Of a stretch of DNA of 64,000 nt, positions 50,000-61,350 are shown piece by piece (within the stretch, counting starts at the first letter, position 1; every line of letters starts with the position of its first letter). The stretch is taken from positions 124,001-188,000 of the forward strand of contig JADFUC010002334.1 of the NCBI GenBank assembly GCA_019722365.1. The letters run 5' to 3'. Position numbers and translations under genes: made by a program. The stretch is from Lithospermum erythrorhizon (taxonomy: Eukaryota; Streptophyta; Magnoliopsida; Boraginales; Boraginaceae). A model generated the notes under the pieces. It made no database searches, was not told the DNA's origin, and saw only the letters and a program-made list of their open reading frames with translations.

Positions 50000-52549
50000 C
50001 TGCTACGCCAGTCAAATAAATAAAAAGATTTTGAAAATTTATTACGTGGCAGACTTATATTTTGAGGCAGAAATTCTTCTGCCCTTGAACTTTGACAATG
50101 GTCGATTTGCCCCTGTCTTTCAAAATCGATCGGTTGCCCCAGGAAGCGTCGATTTGAAGATCCTCCATTTAATGTTAAAAGTGGCAGAATTAGTTTTTAA
50201 AGAAGGACAAAATAGAAATGGTACAATTATTAGACTTTCCGGATCATTGTTAAATAGTAAAAATTATTTGCGTCTATTTTAAATCATATAAAAACATTAA
50301 AAAAAACCATAACCCCGCTTCCCGTACACCCTGCACTTTGTTACTATCTTCAATAATTCGCCGCGCCGCACCAACTCGCACCTCGCGTCATCGTAGCCAT
50401 ACGCGCCCGCAATGCGCGGCCAAACTCGCTGCGCCCGTATTCGTGCCCACCTTCCATTTCGCCATCGTATTTTACGCCCTTTATAATACCGCCGCCGCCG
50501 CGCCACACCACACCTATCTCGCATATTAATCGACACCCCACGCCCATCGCGTCAAATTTCAAATCCAGTACAATGATTAATTGGAAGCCTTGATTGTCTG
50601 AAGGGGAGAATCTGAGAACTCTTTGAAGCTCAACTTGAGTATCAAATTTCCCCACCCCATGAACTCCATTAAAGCTTCTTGAAGATCTCAACTATTCAAT
50701 CTAACGCAAAATTATAGTCATAATCTGATTAATTTCACGTATTCATCACAACAAAATGGATAAAAATTACAGAAATCAAATAGATAAAATCGCCCAAATT
50801 AAAGAAATTAAACCAAGAAATGCAGGGAATCAATTTTGAGCTCTTTTTTGATTTTCTTCTTTGCCCAATTATTGTTTGGGCAGACTAATTGTTGTTAAAA
50901 TTAATGATGGTAGTGATGGTGCGGGGGGGGATGAAGTCTCAAAGTGGTTAGTTGATGATTGATGATGGAAGGGAAATCTTACAGTATATTTTTAAAATTT
51001 TATTTATTTTTGTTTTAAAACAACCCAATTAATTATTTATACTTAGATGAATTTTTTGAGAAATCCGTATCTGTCTGATTCTTTTTATCTTAATTAAAAG
51101 TGTGATTTATACTTAATCGGCCGATTTTCAATAGTCAAGGATGCAATCTAATCGAAATTGATAGTCGAGGGCAATCGGGCCGATTCTGATGAATTCGATG
51201 GGCGTCGGACACGATATGAAAAGTTCGAGAGGGCCATGGATTAAAGTTTAAGGCGGGGAAGAGTTTAAGCCTATTTTTAAAAGGATTTCAATAAATTAAC
51301 TCAAACATCATTAGAAATGAGACTTATTTAAGAATGAATCGAATACATTTGACTTATGTTATCTACATTTAAATTAATCAAAATGTTTTTTATTCAAGTG
51401 GGTTTCAGATGAATTTGTGCATAAATGAGAATTTAAAGCCCGAACTAGGTTCGATTCTGGCGAGATTATATTATCATCTTCACTTCGATTTCGTATCTCA
51501 CTACTTATGTAGAACTTCATCGTCTTCGTAATTTCAGCCTTGAGAGTGTGATTACATGGTCGGTGTAATATCGAGGCGAAGACGGTGATTAAATGCAGCT
51601 TTAGAGAAAACCAAGCCCATTTAACGAGCTTAAACTTCCATTTGCTTGAAACTTTAGAATTTAATTAATATGCGATATACGTATGTAATTTGTAAACACA
51701 TCGTTAAATAGCGAACAAAGGTGAAGTGATATATCAGATTTTTGAGAAAATCTAAAGGAGAATTGATTGAAAAATAAATTTATGATATACTTACGGTTAA
51801 TACTAAAACATATGATATTAAACACATATTCATATGACCAAATTACATCAATGTAACACTCGTACTAAAATCAGAAACCATATGGAAAAATAAGTTTCGG
51901 TCAAAAGAATTGAAATTTCCAAAGATTATAAGTTTTTGGGCTACATTTATTCAAATATTGTGTTGTACACTTGTACAGATGCACAAAAGATATACTACCT
52001 CGGTATCTATTTTGAAATCAACATTTGACTAGAGTAATTTTTTATTGCTAAATGCATCCCGTTTGGTAAATCTTTGTAACCAATTAATAAGAGGAATTAT
52101 GAGAAAGTAAATGCGGAAACTAAATATTTATTAGAAGTTGGATTTATAAAATGATGTACTCAATCAAGAACTAACCGAGATGTAAATAGAAAGGGAAATA
52201 ATATGATTTATACAACTAATTATTGCGGAATAATTGTATTTCATATGGTGTATAAGAGCCACCTATATGCTCATTCCATCTTAACTAATTGCAAAGTTAT
52301 ATTCAATAAATAAGTCAACTTATTTTGAATGAATATAACTTTGAATGTTAAAATAAAGTCTTGTTTAATTGAATTCATCATATAAATTGAAATGAAGCTA
52401 ATATATTTCAAAATTTGTTGTATAAAATTGTCCAAATCATTAAAGAAAAATTTCTAACACCGCCAGAAAGCATAACAAAACAGAGTCAAATACAAATAAT
52501 GATCAAGTACTCAACAAGAAACTTCAAAAACTAGTTGCAAAACCTTAAC
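50000..52549. other. intergenic, with an unexplained GC-rich island
   Basis: 50315-50530 is a CpG-rich island in AT-rich DNA (words such as CGCCGCGCCGCACC and CCGCCGCCGCGCC). No exon or protein family was recognised in it on either strand. 50530-50930 looks like transcribed or transposon-derived sequence. 51.0-52.5 kb holds no recognised gene. Confidence 0.4.
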
Positions 52550-53399
52550 CTATGGTATATGATACAACTTCGATTGCTTGAGATTTTGTGTGACATTGAA
52601 GTAACTCAATGCATGAATCCACTTTTCTTGAGTTTTAAGCAAATGAACCGCAATTGTATCCGGCCAAAAATCATGTGAACATTTTGAATTCGGATCCGGA
52701 TAATTATACATAGAATACTTAGTATTGTGCCGATTTAGACCTCTGCGTCCGGCTTTTAGCCACTCCCCCAAAACTTTGTCCTCCGGGCCTTCGAGATGGT
52801 TCCGGGGAATATCAGATCCCCGGATCCATTCGACCACGTCCCACGAGACTAGGTACGCCATCCCGGACATGTAATGGACGAACGGGTCCATACTATCACA
52901 CGGGATGACGAAACCGTAGTACAAATCTTTTCTTGGCAATGGCCTCAATGACTCCACTAATTTATCCAATCGGATATAAATGTCGTCGTCGGCTTTCATG
53001 ACATAATCGTATGAATAACCATTGAACATTTCTGGCAAGCTTGGATGATTATGTCGTCATGGCGCATAATTTCCAATGCGACCAGAGTTTTCTGGTCCTC
53101 TTTTGTCAGGTTACAGAATACGAACCTGACGTCGATTTTTGTTCCAATAATTGGGTTGTATCCGAGTAAGCGAGGCCTTAGTAGCTGACTTACGATGATA
53201 TTGATCTGGGCGTCGAAGACTCTAGGAAATGTCACCGATATCATCGTTTGTTGGTGGATTCGATGGGTTTTAGATCGGAAATGTTGGTAGGCGCATTTTT
53301 AGTGGGAGGGAAGTTATCATAACGGAGTTCATTAAAGAAGGCTAATAGGCAAAGGAAAATGATGAAGAAGAAACTGGAGAGGATGAAACGCTTTCGCAT
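52550..53399 (-). pseudogene. GT31 beta-1,3-galactosyltransferase pseudogene (At5g57500 type)
   Basis: The pieces are collinear with a plant GT31 galactosyltransferase but lie in different frames. MRKRFILSSFFFIIFLCLLA, a type II signal anchor, starts at 53399 and ends at a stop after STNKR. A PDQYHRKS fragment lies in another frame near 53190. TKIDVRFVFCNLTKEDQ to RHDDIIIQ follows in a third frame. After a break at about 53042, LPEMFNGYSYDYVMKADDDI (with the DDD metal-binding motif) runs to the end, NLKQSKLYHIP. At the break about 15 family residues are missing together with the frame. At least three lesions make a working enzyme unlikely. Family members add galactose to glycans in the Golgi lumen. 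A badly misassembled gene is the alternative. Confidence 0.88.
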
Positions 53400-53727
53400 A
53401 TAGCGACACTGGCTAATTAATGTAAGAATGTGAACTTTGAAGAGAGATGAAAAGATAGTTGAAATGGAGAAAATGGTATCTGATGTAAATGGAATTGAGG
53501 AAACTAGTGTATATGCTTGATCATATGAGTAATGTTTTAGAGCCTAATTTTCTTGAATGGAAAGCATTGGGGTGGCAATATCGTGCTATTGTGTCTACTA
53601 AGGTTTAAACTTTTAGTACGAGATAATTTTTAGGAAAATATAAGAAATAATTTTTTTTATCAGCTTGATAGGAATTAGAAGTAAATTATAAATATCGTAC
53701 AACTGATTAAATTCCCAAAAGCTGATA

Positions 53728-53895
53728 ATGTCAATAGGAGGCCCAATTTCAGAAGCATTAATATCTCTGAAGTTGCGTGAGCAACGTCTTGACCGTTTGG
53801 ATATTCTGCTTGGCCATTCCAATAAGCTATTTCAGAAACTTATAAAGAGAATTGTCCCAGAGGAAATGAGCAGGAAGCGTCAAGGCAGGCCCTAA
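53728..53895 (+). CDS. unrecognised 55-residue open frame
   Basis: It encodes MSIGGPISEALISLKLREQR and continues LDRLDILLGHSNKLFQKLIK to a stop after RKRQGRP. It reads like a real amphipathic helical, Leu- and Lys-rich segment and is better structured than chance frames in AT-rich DNA. An acceptor-like AAAAG precedes the ATG. No family was recognised and no neighbouring exon was found. It may be a gene or transposon fragment. Confidence 0.25.
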   Translation: MSIGGPISEALISLKLREQRLDRLDILLGHSNKLFQKLIKRIVPEEMSRKRQGRP

Positions 53896-56559
53896 ATGCA
53901 CTTTGGTGAGGAAATAATATACAATGACGTTATTGCCCATAATAAACTTTGCTATTTAATAGAAGGGGTTATATCTCTTTCATAATTCTCAGAATTTAAA
54001 GTGATTATAACAAAAATTCTTTTAAAGACACAAGTAGATTTCGTTTATCAGTATGTTTTTGCATTGAAGTTTGTATTGTATTTCTAATTTTTTTTTGATG
54101 ATTGATATGTTTTCTGCGTAAATGAAAATTATACGATTATAAATTTTATTAATAAAATCTTTACAACAGATAAGAATAAATTAAGGCGAGAAGAGGTAGT
54201 GACCAGGATGGGTTTTCAAATAGGCAACTAATTCTATGTACTAAAGAGCTACTCCTTAAAGTCCCTAACAGATATATTTTGATTTCCTTGTCTATTAAGA
54301 ATCATCAAATAGTTAGGATCGTTTGATTAAATTTCTTGGTTTACATATTTCTCAAGCATTGATTTCTAGTAGCCTCGTTAAGGGGCATTTCAAATTTGAG
54401 ATGCGAGATGAAAAATCTTTCAACAGCCATTTTTTCAGTGGCTCACTGTAATTTTGTTTCAATGGTATATATAGTTTGAAATAAATGATTGTTTAGATGA
54501 AAGTAATTTATTAAGGGATTGTGAAAAACTACATTGAGATTATAAAAAACTACATTGGAAATGTAAAAAAGTATATTGAAATTGTAAAAAAGTATATTAA
54601 AATTGTAAACAATAACCTATTACGAAAAATTAAAATTTTCAAGATGATCATGTATTTTGAAACGGAGGGAGTATTTATTACGTTAGTCACATGTAAAATA
54701 TTTGTATAAAATCAAATGAAGATGGAAAACAATGAAAAAAGTTCTACTTAAAATTAGCCGTTGATTTTCATCAAACTACTTGTTGTGTGTATTACCTTGT
54801 GAATCAATAGTGCAATGTCTATATTGTGATTATCATAGAGGTAGAATATGTACAGTGTGACGATCATACTGAAAAGTGTGTGCTCTTGATATTTTGTCTA
54901 GTTGTAAACTGGATTGATCAATGTCTCTATGCATTTTAACACAATCTTCCACTTATTGTTTGAGGAGCAAGTTATCATGTAAAATGATCGTTTTTTATTT
55001 TATGATATAAATAACAAAAAAGTAGCTGACATATATAAATCATTTTTTATCGACCAGTAGTTGCATATATTCACGCGTTAATTTTAATTGTCGGGTCATC
55101 ATCCCTACTTAGGCAATACAAATTGTTCTTGATATTTTGCTCAATTTTAATAGATTAATCGAATCTATAATTCAATTGAACAAAATAGTTAGCTATACAT
55201 AATGTTTGAGGGGTAAGTTATCATATTAAATGACAATGTGCATTTTAAAATCATGAAGAAAAAACTACTTTATGTCTTCTGTTTAATTATTAAATTTGGC
55301 TTCGCTGACTCAGCAAAGGGAAGGCGCAAAAGATGATGGTGCAATTAGAACCCACAACAGGTTCACTCAATTCGGTATTTAATTTTGCTCAATATCATGG
55401 TTACTAAAGGGTCAACCTTGTGCGAGTCTCAAAAATGTTATATGCTACTGCATAAACACGTTAATAACCCCTTTTCAAACTTCGATAATTTGAAGTCAAT
55501 TTATATGGAAAGGGCATGCATAAACGCTGATCCAAGGAAAAACTTGTTTTTGTAGGATGGATGGAAACAATTTCATAGCGTGGGCCCGTGAAGGCAGATG
55601 AGCCTGGCCTCATAAGATTAAAGTGGTTGGATTTGAGTTTGGTTTGAATAATTAATTGGCAATTGTGTAGTGAACTCAAAATTAAATGGTGAGACTAGAT
55701 CTAATCAAAATTTTAATTTAATGAACTTCGTTTTTTAGACAATTATAATCTGCATTCTCCATTCAATCACATAGCTCTTTTCACATGCCATGTATTAGCT
55801 ATATTATTAGTTTTTATAAAATTACATATGCTTCATTTCATTTCATAAATAATGAACAAAATTAAATCTAAATTAAAATCAGCCTCTGAATCTACAATAA
55901 GCATGTGGCTAATTGAGAAATCGTAAAATTTAGAAATCGGTTATTGGCTAAAGGACTGAGACAAAGTGCTCCGATTCTCGGCTTGAACTAAAATGGGTTA
56001 GATTTCGATTGGTTCCAATTGATTATTTCAGTTCGGTTCGGTCGATTCAGGGTCGATTTAGGTTTTGTGCACCCACAGTGATAGGTACTTTTTAACTATT
56101 CAGGCAGCCTGAGCGGTATAACTTCTGATAGCGGAACAAAGACATTATGTTTGGTGTCATATTGTTAGCTAAAAGCTTTCCTTGGTCAGGGGTGAATACC
56201 AACTGAAACATTACTCAAATTTTAATTTCAACTTTCGATTTGTGAGTGGTTTAACATATGAATTGTATTTTTGTTGGACTAATGAATGAGTCTTTTATAT
56301 TTTTGGAGATCTTTTAATCATGGTTAGGATTAGGGCAGGAAATGCTTAATGAGCATGCAGTGCCTCTGCAATTTAAACTAGGTTTAATTCCAGTCGCTCG
56401 AACTATTAAGGCGTCGGGGTAAGGAATTAGAAAATACTTGACGATGAGAGGAAGAGTCTATTTCCCAGTGATTATTTCCAAGGGGGAATTTTTCCGTTTG
56501 CTTGATGCATACTGTCTGATGGCCATGGTGGCTCACGTGAGTTAAATAATTATTAATTG

Positions 56560-56830
56560 GCAGGTTAAATTTTTTTTTGCTTTGTAATTAATAATTATTT
56601 ATTAATAATAAATAATTATTAAATATTAAATAACTAATAATAAAAAATAATTATTAAATAAATAATAATCAAATTATTATTGATTATGTTTTAATTATTA
56701 ATTATGTTGATTATTAGTTATGTTAATTGATTATAAATTACATTAATTATTAATTATTTAGTAAATTAATTAATTGAATATAGCATTAATGATTAACTAT
56801 TATTAATTATGAATTGTTATGATTATTTGA
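56560..56830. repeat. AT-rich TTAATTA low-complexity tract
   Basis: Nearly pure A and T built from variants of AATAATTATTAA and TTAATTATTAA. No unit repeats exactly. Confidence 0.8.
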
Positions 56831-57099
56831 TAAATCATACATAAATAGAAACTAAAGAACAAAGAAAAGAATTTTTCTTTGGTTAGTTAATCAGGTCTTA
56901 GTCAGCAAGAAATTTCGCGTGATAAAATAATAAATACAACTTTGAGTATGAGTACAGAGCAGAAAGGTAATATCAATTTAAACTATAAAAATGGCATAAC
57001 AGCAATACAATAAAATTTAATGGATTCGAATACATTTTATCAAATAACATGCCGTGCCATTCACTTAAATATATGAAAGCATTTAATTTTTGCGATTTC

Positions 57100-58340
57100 A
57101 AATTAAATTACCATACCGTTTTGAAGCGGCCTTGTCGAGCGTTAGTGGGTAGCAATGAATACATTACCTCGAGATGTTGGAGGCTGATTTTATTATTTTG
57201 CCAACATAAAAAATTAGTTAAATAGTGCGCCATTCTCCATTTATATGTTATAATACGTCACTGATATAGCATTAATTTGAGAAATTTTAATTATCGTAAT
57301 AATTGTACTTTCTTCTACAACTAAACACGTTTTCGGCCGGCGTGGCAATGTATGCTGGTTTGTGTCCCAACCCATGTGCCGTGTGCTCGTTTGTGTCTCT
57401 TTCTTAGAAGCGAGCACACGTATCATAGACAATATGTATATGGGCAAACCTTATCTAGGCTAGTTGATAGGTCAGTAGCGTGAGGGCATGTGCTCGTTTT
57501 TAATGAATTCAATCAGGTATAATGAACCACGTGCTTGTTGGAGACAGTTTTTTTATTTTTGCTTAATTGCATAAATAATTTAAGCTAGTAATTGTTGCCA
57601 GCTATAATATTGATATTAGTAAATATTTATAAAACAAATCCATTAATTATGTTGCCGAAATTATTAGCACATTAACATAAAATAAACACTAAAATTTAAA
57701 TTATAACATACCGATCGATTTCAGGATGAGCTAAATATGAAAATTGTTGAACAAATATATGAAAATTATTTTTTAAACTTAAGAAATGCTTTAATTTACG
57801 ATTTTAAGATTTTTAATAGATAAGAGATTTGTAGATTTTAAAAGCCCATCATATTTATATAACCAATCTCGAAAATTTTGTGATTGATTTCCAAGATTTA
57901 ATTATCCGACCATAATTGTACTCTTACACAACTAAACACGTTTTAGCGATCACAAGCGACATACGCTCGTTGTGTCCCAACCCGTGTACCATTAATGTCG
58001 ACTTTACTAAATGGCCCAGCGCGGCATGTCGTCTTGTTTAATATGTATATAGACAGCTGAACAACTATCGAGGCTAGTTGATAGGTCCAGTAGCGTAGAG
58101 GCATGTGCTCGTTCTGTGTCATCACGTTCGATCGAGTGTAATGAGCAGCATTAGCCAGCATGTTGGATCTTGATTTTTTTATTTTGCCAATTTACATAAA
58201 TAATTTAAAACAAATAAAATAACATTAATACCTGATATTGATAAATATTTATATAAAAAATCCATCGATTCGTTAAAATTTATTAACACATTAACATAAA
58301 AATAAACACTAAAACTCTTAAAAATTAACTTAAAATAGAG
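57100..58340 (+). repeat. degenerate three-copy direct repeat
   Basis: Two long copies, about 57305-57705 and 57915-58330, share ACAACTAAACACGTTTT, TGTGTCCCAACCC, GGCTAGTTGATAGGTC, GAGGCATGTGCTCG and CACATTAACATAAAA in the same order, about 610 bases apart. A third, partial copy before 57230 shares TGTTGGAGGCTGATTTTATT. They are old, with many substitutions and small insertions. Confidence 0.8.
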
Positions 58341-58740
58341 AGGTTAACGCTTAATAAAATAGGGCTGAACTATGCTCGAAGGATTTGACTCAACGCCATT
58401 AATTTCTAATTTATTTCTCAGTCTCATTTTTTTAAGGTGCGTTTAATATACGCAATTATATGTAAATTGAATCCATTAACAATTTAATTTCTTGCCATTC
58501 ACAAAACTCTAATTAAAGGTAAAAATCTGAACCTTTTTTGGATTTCTATTTTCGGAAATTTTTTGAGATGGAAGAAGTCTGAGGTCGATTGATTAAGTAA
58601 AATTCATAAACTAAGTTTCTCATAGCCATTGGTATCAAAACAACTCGAACTAACATGTTCGATCTAAGCGATATCCGCTGAGCCTTCAAACTGGCATGTT
58701 CGCTCAGCCCAGTATAGAGCTGGCTGAAAGCCGGCATGTT

Positions 58741-59000
58741 TGTTAATGATGAAGCCAGAAGTAATAATGGTTTCCTAAATAATATAGCTCAATTAGTTGG
58801 TAAGATGATATAAATATCTTTGGTCAGATTAGAGTCGAAGTTGTTGAGATTTATAACTGGTTTTGATAGTCTATACTTTTATAAAATTAGAGTTTCTAAC
58901 TGCGTATGTAATGGTATTTGGGTTTTAATAATAATTTTGGCGATATTGCAACTTTCCTTAACTGCTTTACTATTAAAAACATCATTTGCTCACGATACCA
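58741..59000 (+). repeat. SINE-like direct repeat, copy 1
   Basis: Contains ATAGCTCAATTAGTTGGTAA and, about 45 bases on, a TTAGAGTCGAAGTT segment. These resemble the A and B boxes of tRNA-derived SINEs. The sequence from TGTTAATGATGAAGCC onward is repeated about 950 bases downstream. Confidence 0.4.
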
Positions 59001-59691
59001 AATTTCTAAGCGAGAAGAATGTGAGATGTTAGCCTCTGAAATGCTTATTGGAATTTTGCGGTATATAATTTAAGACCGGATATTTCTTTTGGAGTTGAAC
59101 ATTAAGCGGGTTAATGGAGGAACTGAAACAATCGCGTTGGATTGCGGCAAGAAGTGGTCGAGATACTCCAGTCGTGTGTTGATGGTATCTTTTACTCTAA
59201 ATGCATTATAGCCGAAGAACTGTTGAATACCTGATGGCGATTAGGTTGGAGATGTTGATTGAGAAAAGGACATCTGGATATGCGTTTATCTTGGTTGATA
59301 ATTTTTTCTTGATGTACAAGGCAACCAATCGTATCAATTTCAGCAGTGAGCTGGCGAATATATTCTGCGGCGGGAGGTTGCCTTTTCAGCGATTTGGCTA
59401 AGAAAAGTGCGGAATTTTGCAGCGAAACAAGATGAGCCGCTGCCCATTTCTTGTGACGACAAATCATCCACCATTTCTACGTAAAGAGCCGATCTTTTAA
59501 ATGGGCGTAAGCAAGCATATTGACATCGAATATCCGCAGATCACGAGGATTGTGGTTCTTTGAAAAGGAGATGATGTTGGCGTTAACAAAGCGAAAGTCA
59601 AAGTTGCAGATATTTTACGACGTTGAAGATGGAGACATTTTTCAGTTGACGAAATTCATTAGCGTGGTGTGTTGGTGACTTAAGGGCGTGT

Positions 59692-59935
59692 TAACAATAA
59701 AGCCGAAGCTAATAATAGTTCCACCAATAATAACTTCGATTAGTTGGTAAGATGATATAATAAATCTTTAGTCGGATAAGTCAAAGTTGTTGAGATTTTT
59801 CTAATTTAGTTTATTTATTAGTCTACTCACCCATAGAATTGAGTTTCTTTGCGTATGTCTTAATTGTTTAGTTTTAATAATTTTTACGACAGCTCGTCTA
59901 ATAGAAAGCATCGTTTATTACAAGTTCTTTAAATT
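59692..59935 (+). repeat. SINE-like direct repeat, copy 2
   Basis: Second copy of the 58741 repeat. It shares GATTAGTTGGTAAGATGATA, AAGTTGTTGAGATTT and GCGTATGT in order. Short terminal repeats of a small LTR element are the alternative reading. Confidence 0.4.
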
Positions 59936-60099
59936 CTGATGTTAGATTAGATTTCTTCATCTAAATAGGCGTGTTCGTCCAGTGAACCAAAATAAATTTC
60001 AATGTTAGATGGAGTCCGTTGAATTATAAAATCCGAACGTTCGTTGAGCTCCTATTAGACTTGCTATGTAAGCTTGAAGATCGGTATTGCTCCATTTTA

Positions 60100-60120
60100 T
60101 ATAAACCCTCTATGAATTGA
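60100..60120 (+). promoter_or_regulatory. TATA plus telobox-like motif upstream of the RPL3 pseudogene
   Basis: TTTTATATAAACCCTC combines a TATA-like sequence with AAACCCT, an element common in plant ribosomal protein promoters. It is nearly 700 bases before the pseudogene ATG, with a possible 5' intron between (acceptor TTTCAG just before 60781). It may be the relic of the original promoter. Confidence 0.3.
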
Positions 60121-60796
60121 GGTTTTGTCAAAACTGCATGGCTATCGGGTTCATCAAAGAACTTTTTTCAAGTTTTGTTAAAATGTATATATTTATTGAA
60201 TTTAGCATCCATTATATATTATTTATGTTTATATTTTTAATTCCATTTGATAATTTTGTTATTTATTAATTAAATGCGTATATTTATTTTATTTAGTATT
60301 TTTCTGAATTATTTTGATCATTAGAGCATTGTTTTATGATTTATCATAACCCCTTGAAGCTATATATTTGAATTATTTATGATTGAATTTTTAAATTTTG
60401 AACTAAAAATATGGTTGTGTATGGAGTATAATTGTTGTAGAAAATATAAAATTGAACGCATCATTTCACGATTCGATTTAGATTTGACCATCGCGATATA
60501 ATAGCAAATTCAAAGGGATGGAAATTGTTAATGATGACCAATTTTGTTTTAAAATAAAAATAAAATTGAATGCATAGAATTATTACATACGTTGTTTTTG
60601 ATATTAATAGCGTCCTCGCACCTTTATTTGATTTGATAGTAAGGTTACGGAGTGTTTGTTGTTAGTTAAGTATTGAACGTTAATTTGTCTGGTACACTTA
60701 TGTGTTATTATGTAATTTGTGAATGAATTGCTTCCTTAGGCTATTCCTTCTATAATTGTTTCCGATAATTGTGTGTTTCAGAGTCGAGCAAAAAAG

Positions 60797-61292
60797 ATGT
60801 CTCACAGGAAGTTTGAGCACCCTAGACATGGTTCCGCCCCAAGGTTTCTCTACGAGGAGGCGAATAACCGACAGAGAGGAAAGGGTATGATCATAAAATT
60901 TCGTAATTACTTTTATAATAATGTTTTCCGAGTGGTTCCTTTATAGTTCATGATAAAGTACTGAATATGTTTAATTTTATTGTGTTGTCTTATTTGTTAA
61001 CTATTTAAGCTGTGTTTGCTATTGTTTATTGGTGCAGTGAAATTGAAGGATGATGATCGCTTGAGGCTGCAAGCTAACTGCCTTCCTCGGATACAAGGCT
61101 GGAATGACTCACATCGTGAGAGACGTGGAAAAACCTGGATCGAGTAATTTTCCCTTACAATTATGTCAATTAAAGAAAGTGAATATGCTTATTTCACACC
61201 CTCAGGATATTAAGAACCCTATATGTTAAGTCGACAAATTAGGTACTTCACTCAGCTAAATACTGATACTTTTTGATACCAACGGCTGTATA

Positions 61293-61350
<58 letters not shown>

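Larger units (their letters stand above)
53400..57099. other. intergenic region with small repeats
   Basis: It contains a 55-codon frame at 53728, listed separately, a four-copy 21-23-base repeat at 54525-54612 (unit like ATTGTAAAAAAGTATATTGA) followed by a Stowaway-type end ACGGAGGGAGTA near 54670, and an AT-rich low-complexity tract at 56560-56830. No gene of known family was recognised. Confidence 0.45.
58341..60060. other. intergenic, probably old retroelement
   Basis: No gene was recognised. An ATTGGTATCAAAAC at 58627 resembles a copia primer-binding site, but no LTR pair could be matched to it. The SINE-like direct repeats described separately lie here. Confidence 0.35.

Noticed and set aside
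58820..58880. Possible tRNA gene
   Set aside because: Box-like segments are present, but no cloverleaf, anticodon loop or acceptor stem could be formed; a SINE-like repeat is a better reading.
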